Source: Anaerolineaceae bacterium UBA2260
GTDB lineage: Bacteria; Chloroflexota; Anaerolineae; Anaerolineales; Anaerolineaceae
DNA: 23,723 nucleotides
Reading direction: 5' to 3'
NCBI GenBank assembly: GCA_002347485.1
Contig: DDXM01000035.1
Coordinates: 2,031 to 25,753, forward strand
The notes beneath the pieces are model-generated. The model was given only the letters and a program-made list of their open reading frames with translations. It searched no databases and had not been told where the DNA came from. The position numbers and the translations under genes were made by a program. This document shows positions 23,553 through 23,723 of this stretch, piece after piece. How positions within the stretch are numbered: the first letter of the stretch is position 1; each line of letters begins with the position of its first letter.

Positions 23553-23723
23553 AACGCCCAACTGGGATATTAAGAAAGGATCGACTGGGAAATGATGGGA
23601 ATTGTTCAGTCCTTGAGAGCAGATCACAGGATCTTCAAGCGGAATATTCTTGGATAGGTACCATAACTTAAAGCCTAATGAAAGAAGAAAGTTAAGGCAG
23701 GGGCAAAGGATATCATACCCTGT

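Noticed and set aside
1..23723. CRISPR arrays, insertion sequences, integrase or attachment sites
   Set aside because: No regularly spaced direct repeats, transposase motifs or terminal repeats were found by eye; the tRNA-Leu gene has no visible 3' partial duplicate in the window.

Overview
The window looks like a stretch of chromosome from an anaerobic member of the Chloroflexota, most likely class Anaerolineae. This is an inference from protein character: a one-chain archaeal-type ADP-forming acetate-CoA ligase, a short-chain (epimerase-type) threonine dehydrogenase, a long trigger factor with a charged tail, small membrane proteins of a kind I associate with this class, and frequent TTG/GTG starts. 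No rRNA, phage, insertion sequence or CRISPR was seen. Most of the window is ordinary core genome.

Layout. 1-1564: the 3' end of secD and complete secF, closed by a strong terminator. 1653-4035: a threonine 3-dehydrogenase-like gene (+) converging on a MOFRL-type glycerate 2-kinase (-). 4181-6292: ADP-forming acetate-CoA ligase, which makes ATP from acyl-CoA. 6344-6748 (-): a conserved-looking unknown protein. 6852-6933: tRNA-Leu(UAG) with a near-consensus promoter. 6998-7573: two small membrane proteins, the first with a possible amber interruption. 7886-13947: a protein-biogenesis block in one direction: trigger factor, ClpP, NagD-type HAD phosphatase, RlmN, FtsY and release factor 2, the last with a classical +1 programmed frameshift.

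14124-17374: two overlapping genes for a multi-cofactor flavin/iron-sulfur dehydrogenase (a HcnA-HcnB-like fusion carrying a 2x[4Fe-4S] module, plus a DAO-family subunit); the substrate is unknown. 17488-19737: long RelA/SpoT alarmone enzyme with an intact hydrolase site but the acidic EXDD synthetase motif. 19828-20540: a VKOR-type membrane thiol oxidoreductase with a tiny four-cysteine, very acidic protein. 20598-21397: a badly decayed MFS transporter pseudogene, tail to tail with a MATE efflux gene (21394-22800, -). 22944-23552: MobA for molybdenum cofactor maturation.

How the genes fit: threonine dehydrogenase and acetate-CoA ligase could both serve amino-acid fermentation (threonine to acetyl-CoA to acetate plus ATP), and the flavin dehydrogenase could oxidise an amino or imino acid and pass electrons on. 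Tig, ClpP, RlmN, FtsY and RF2 all serve translation, folding or protein quality control. Promoters in the window are often of the extended -10 type (TGnTATAAT-like), and the ftsY start lies so close to its -10 that the message may have almost no leader. I did not find a clearly new defence or mobile system. The most unusual items are the dehydrogenase architecture, the hybrid Rel enzyme, the VKOR/acidic-protein pair with its structured leader, and the amber-interrupted small membrane ORF.
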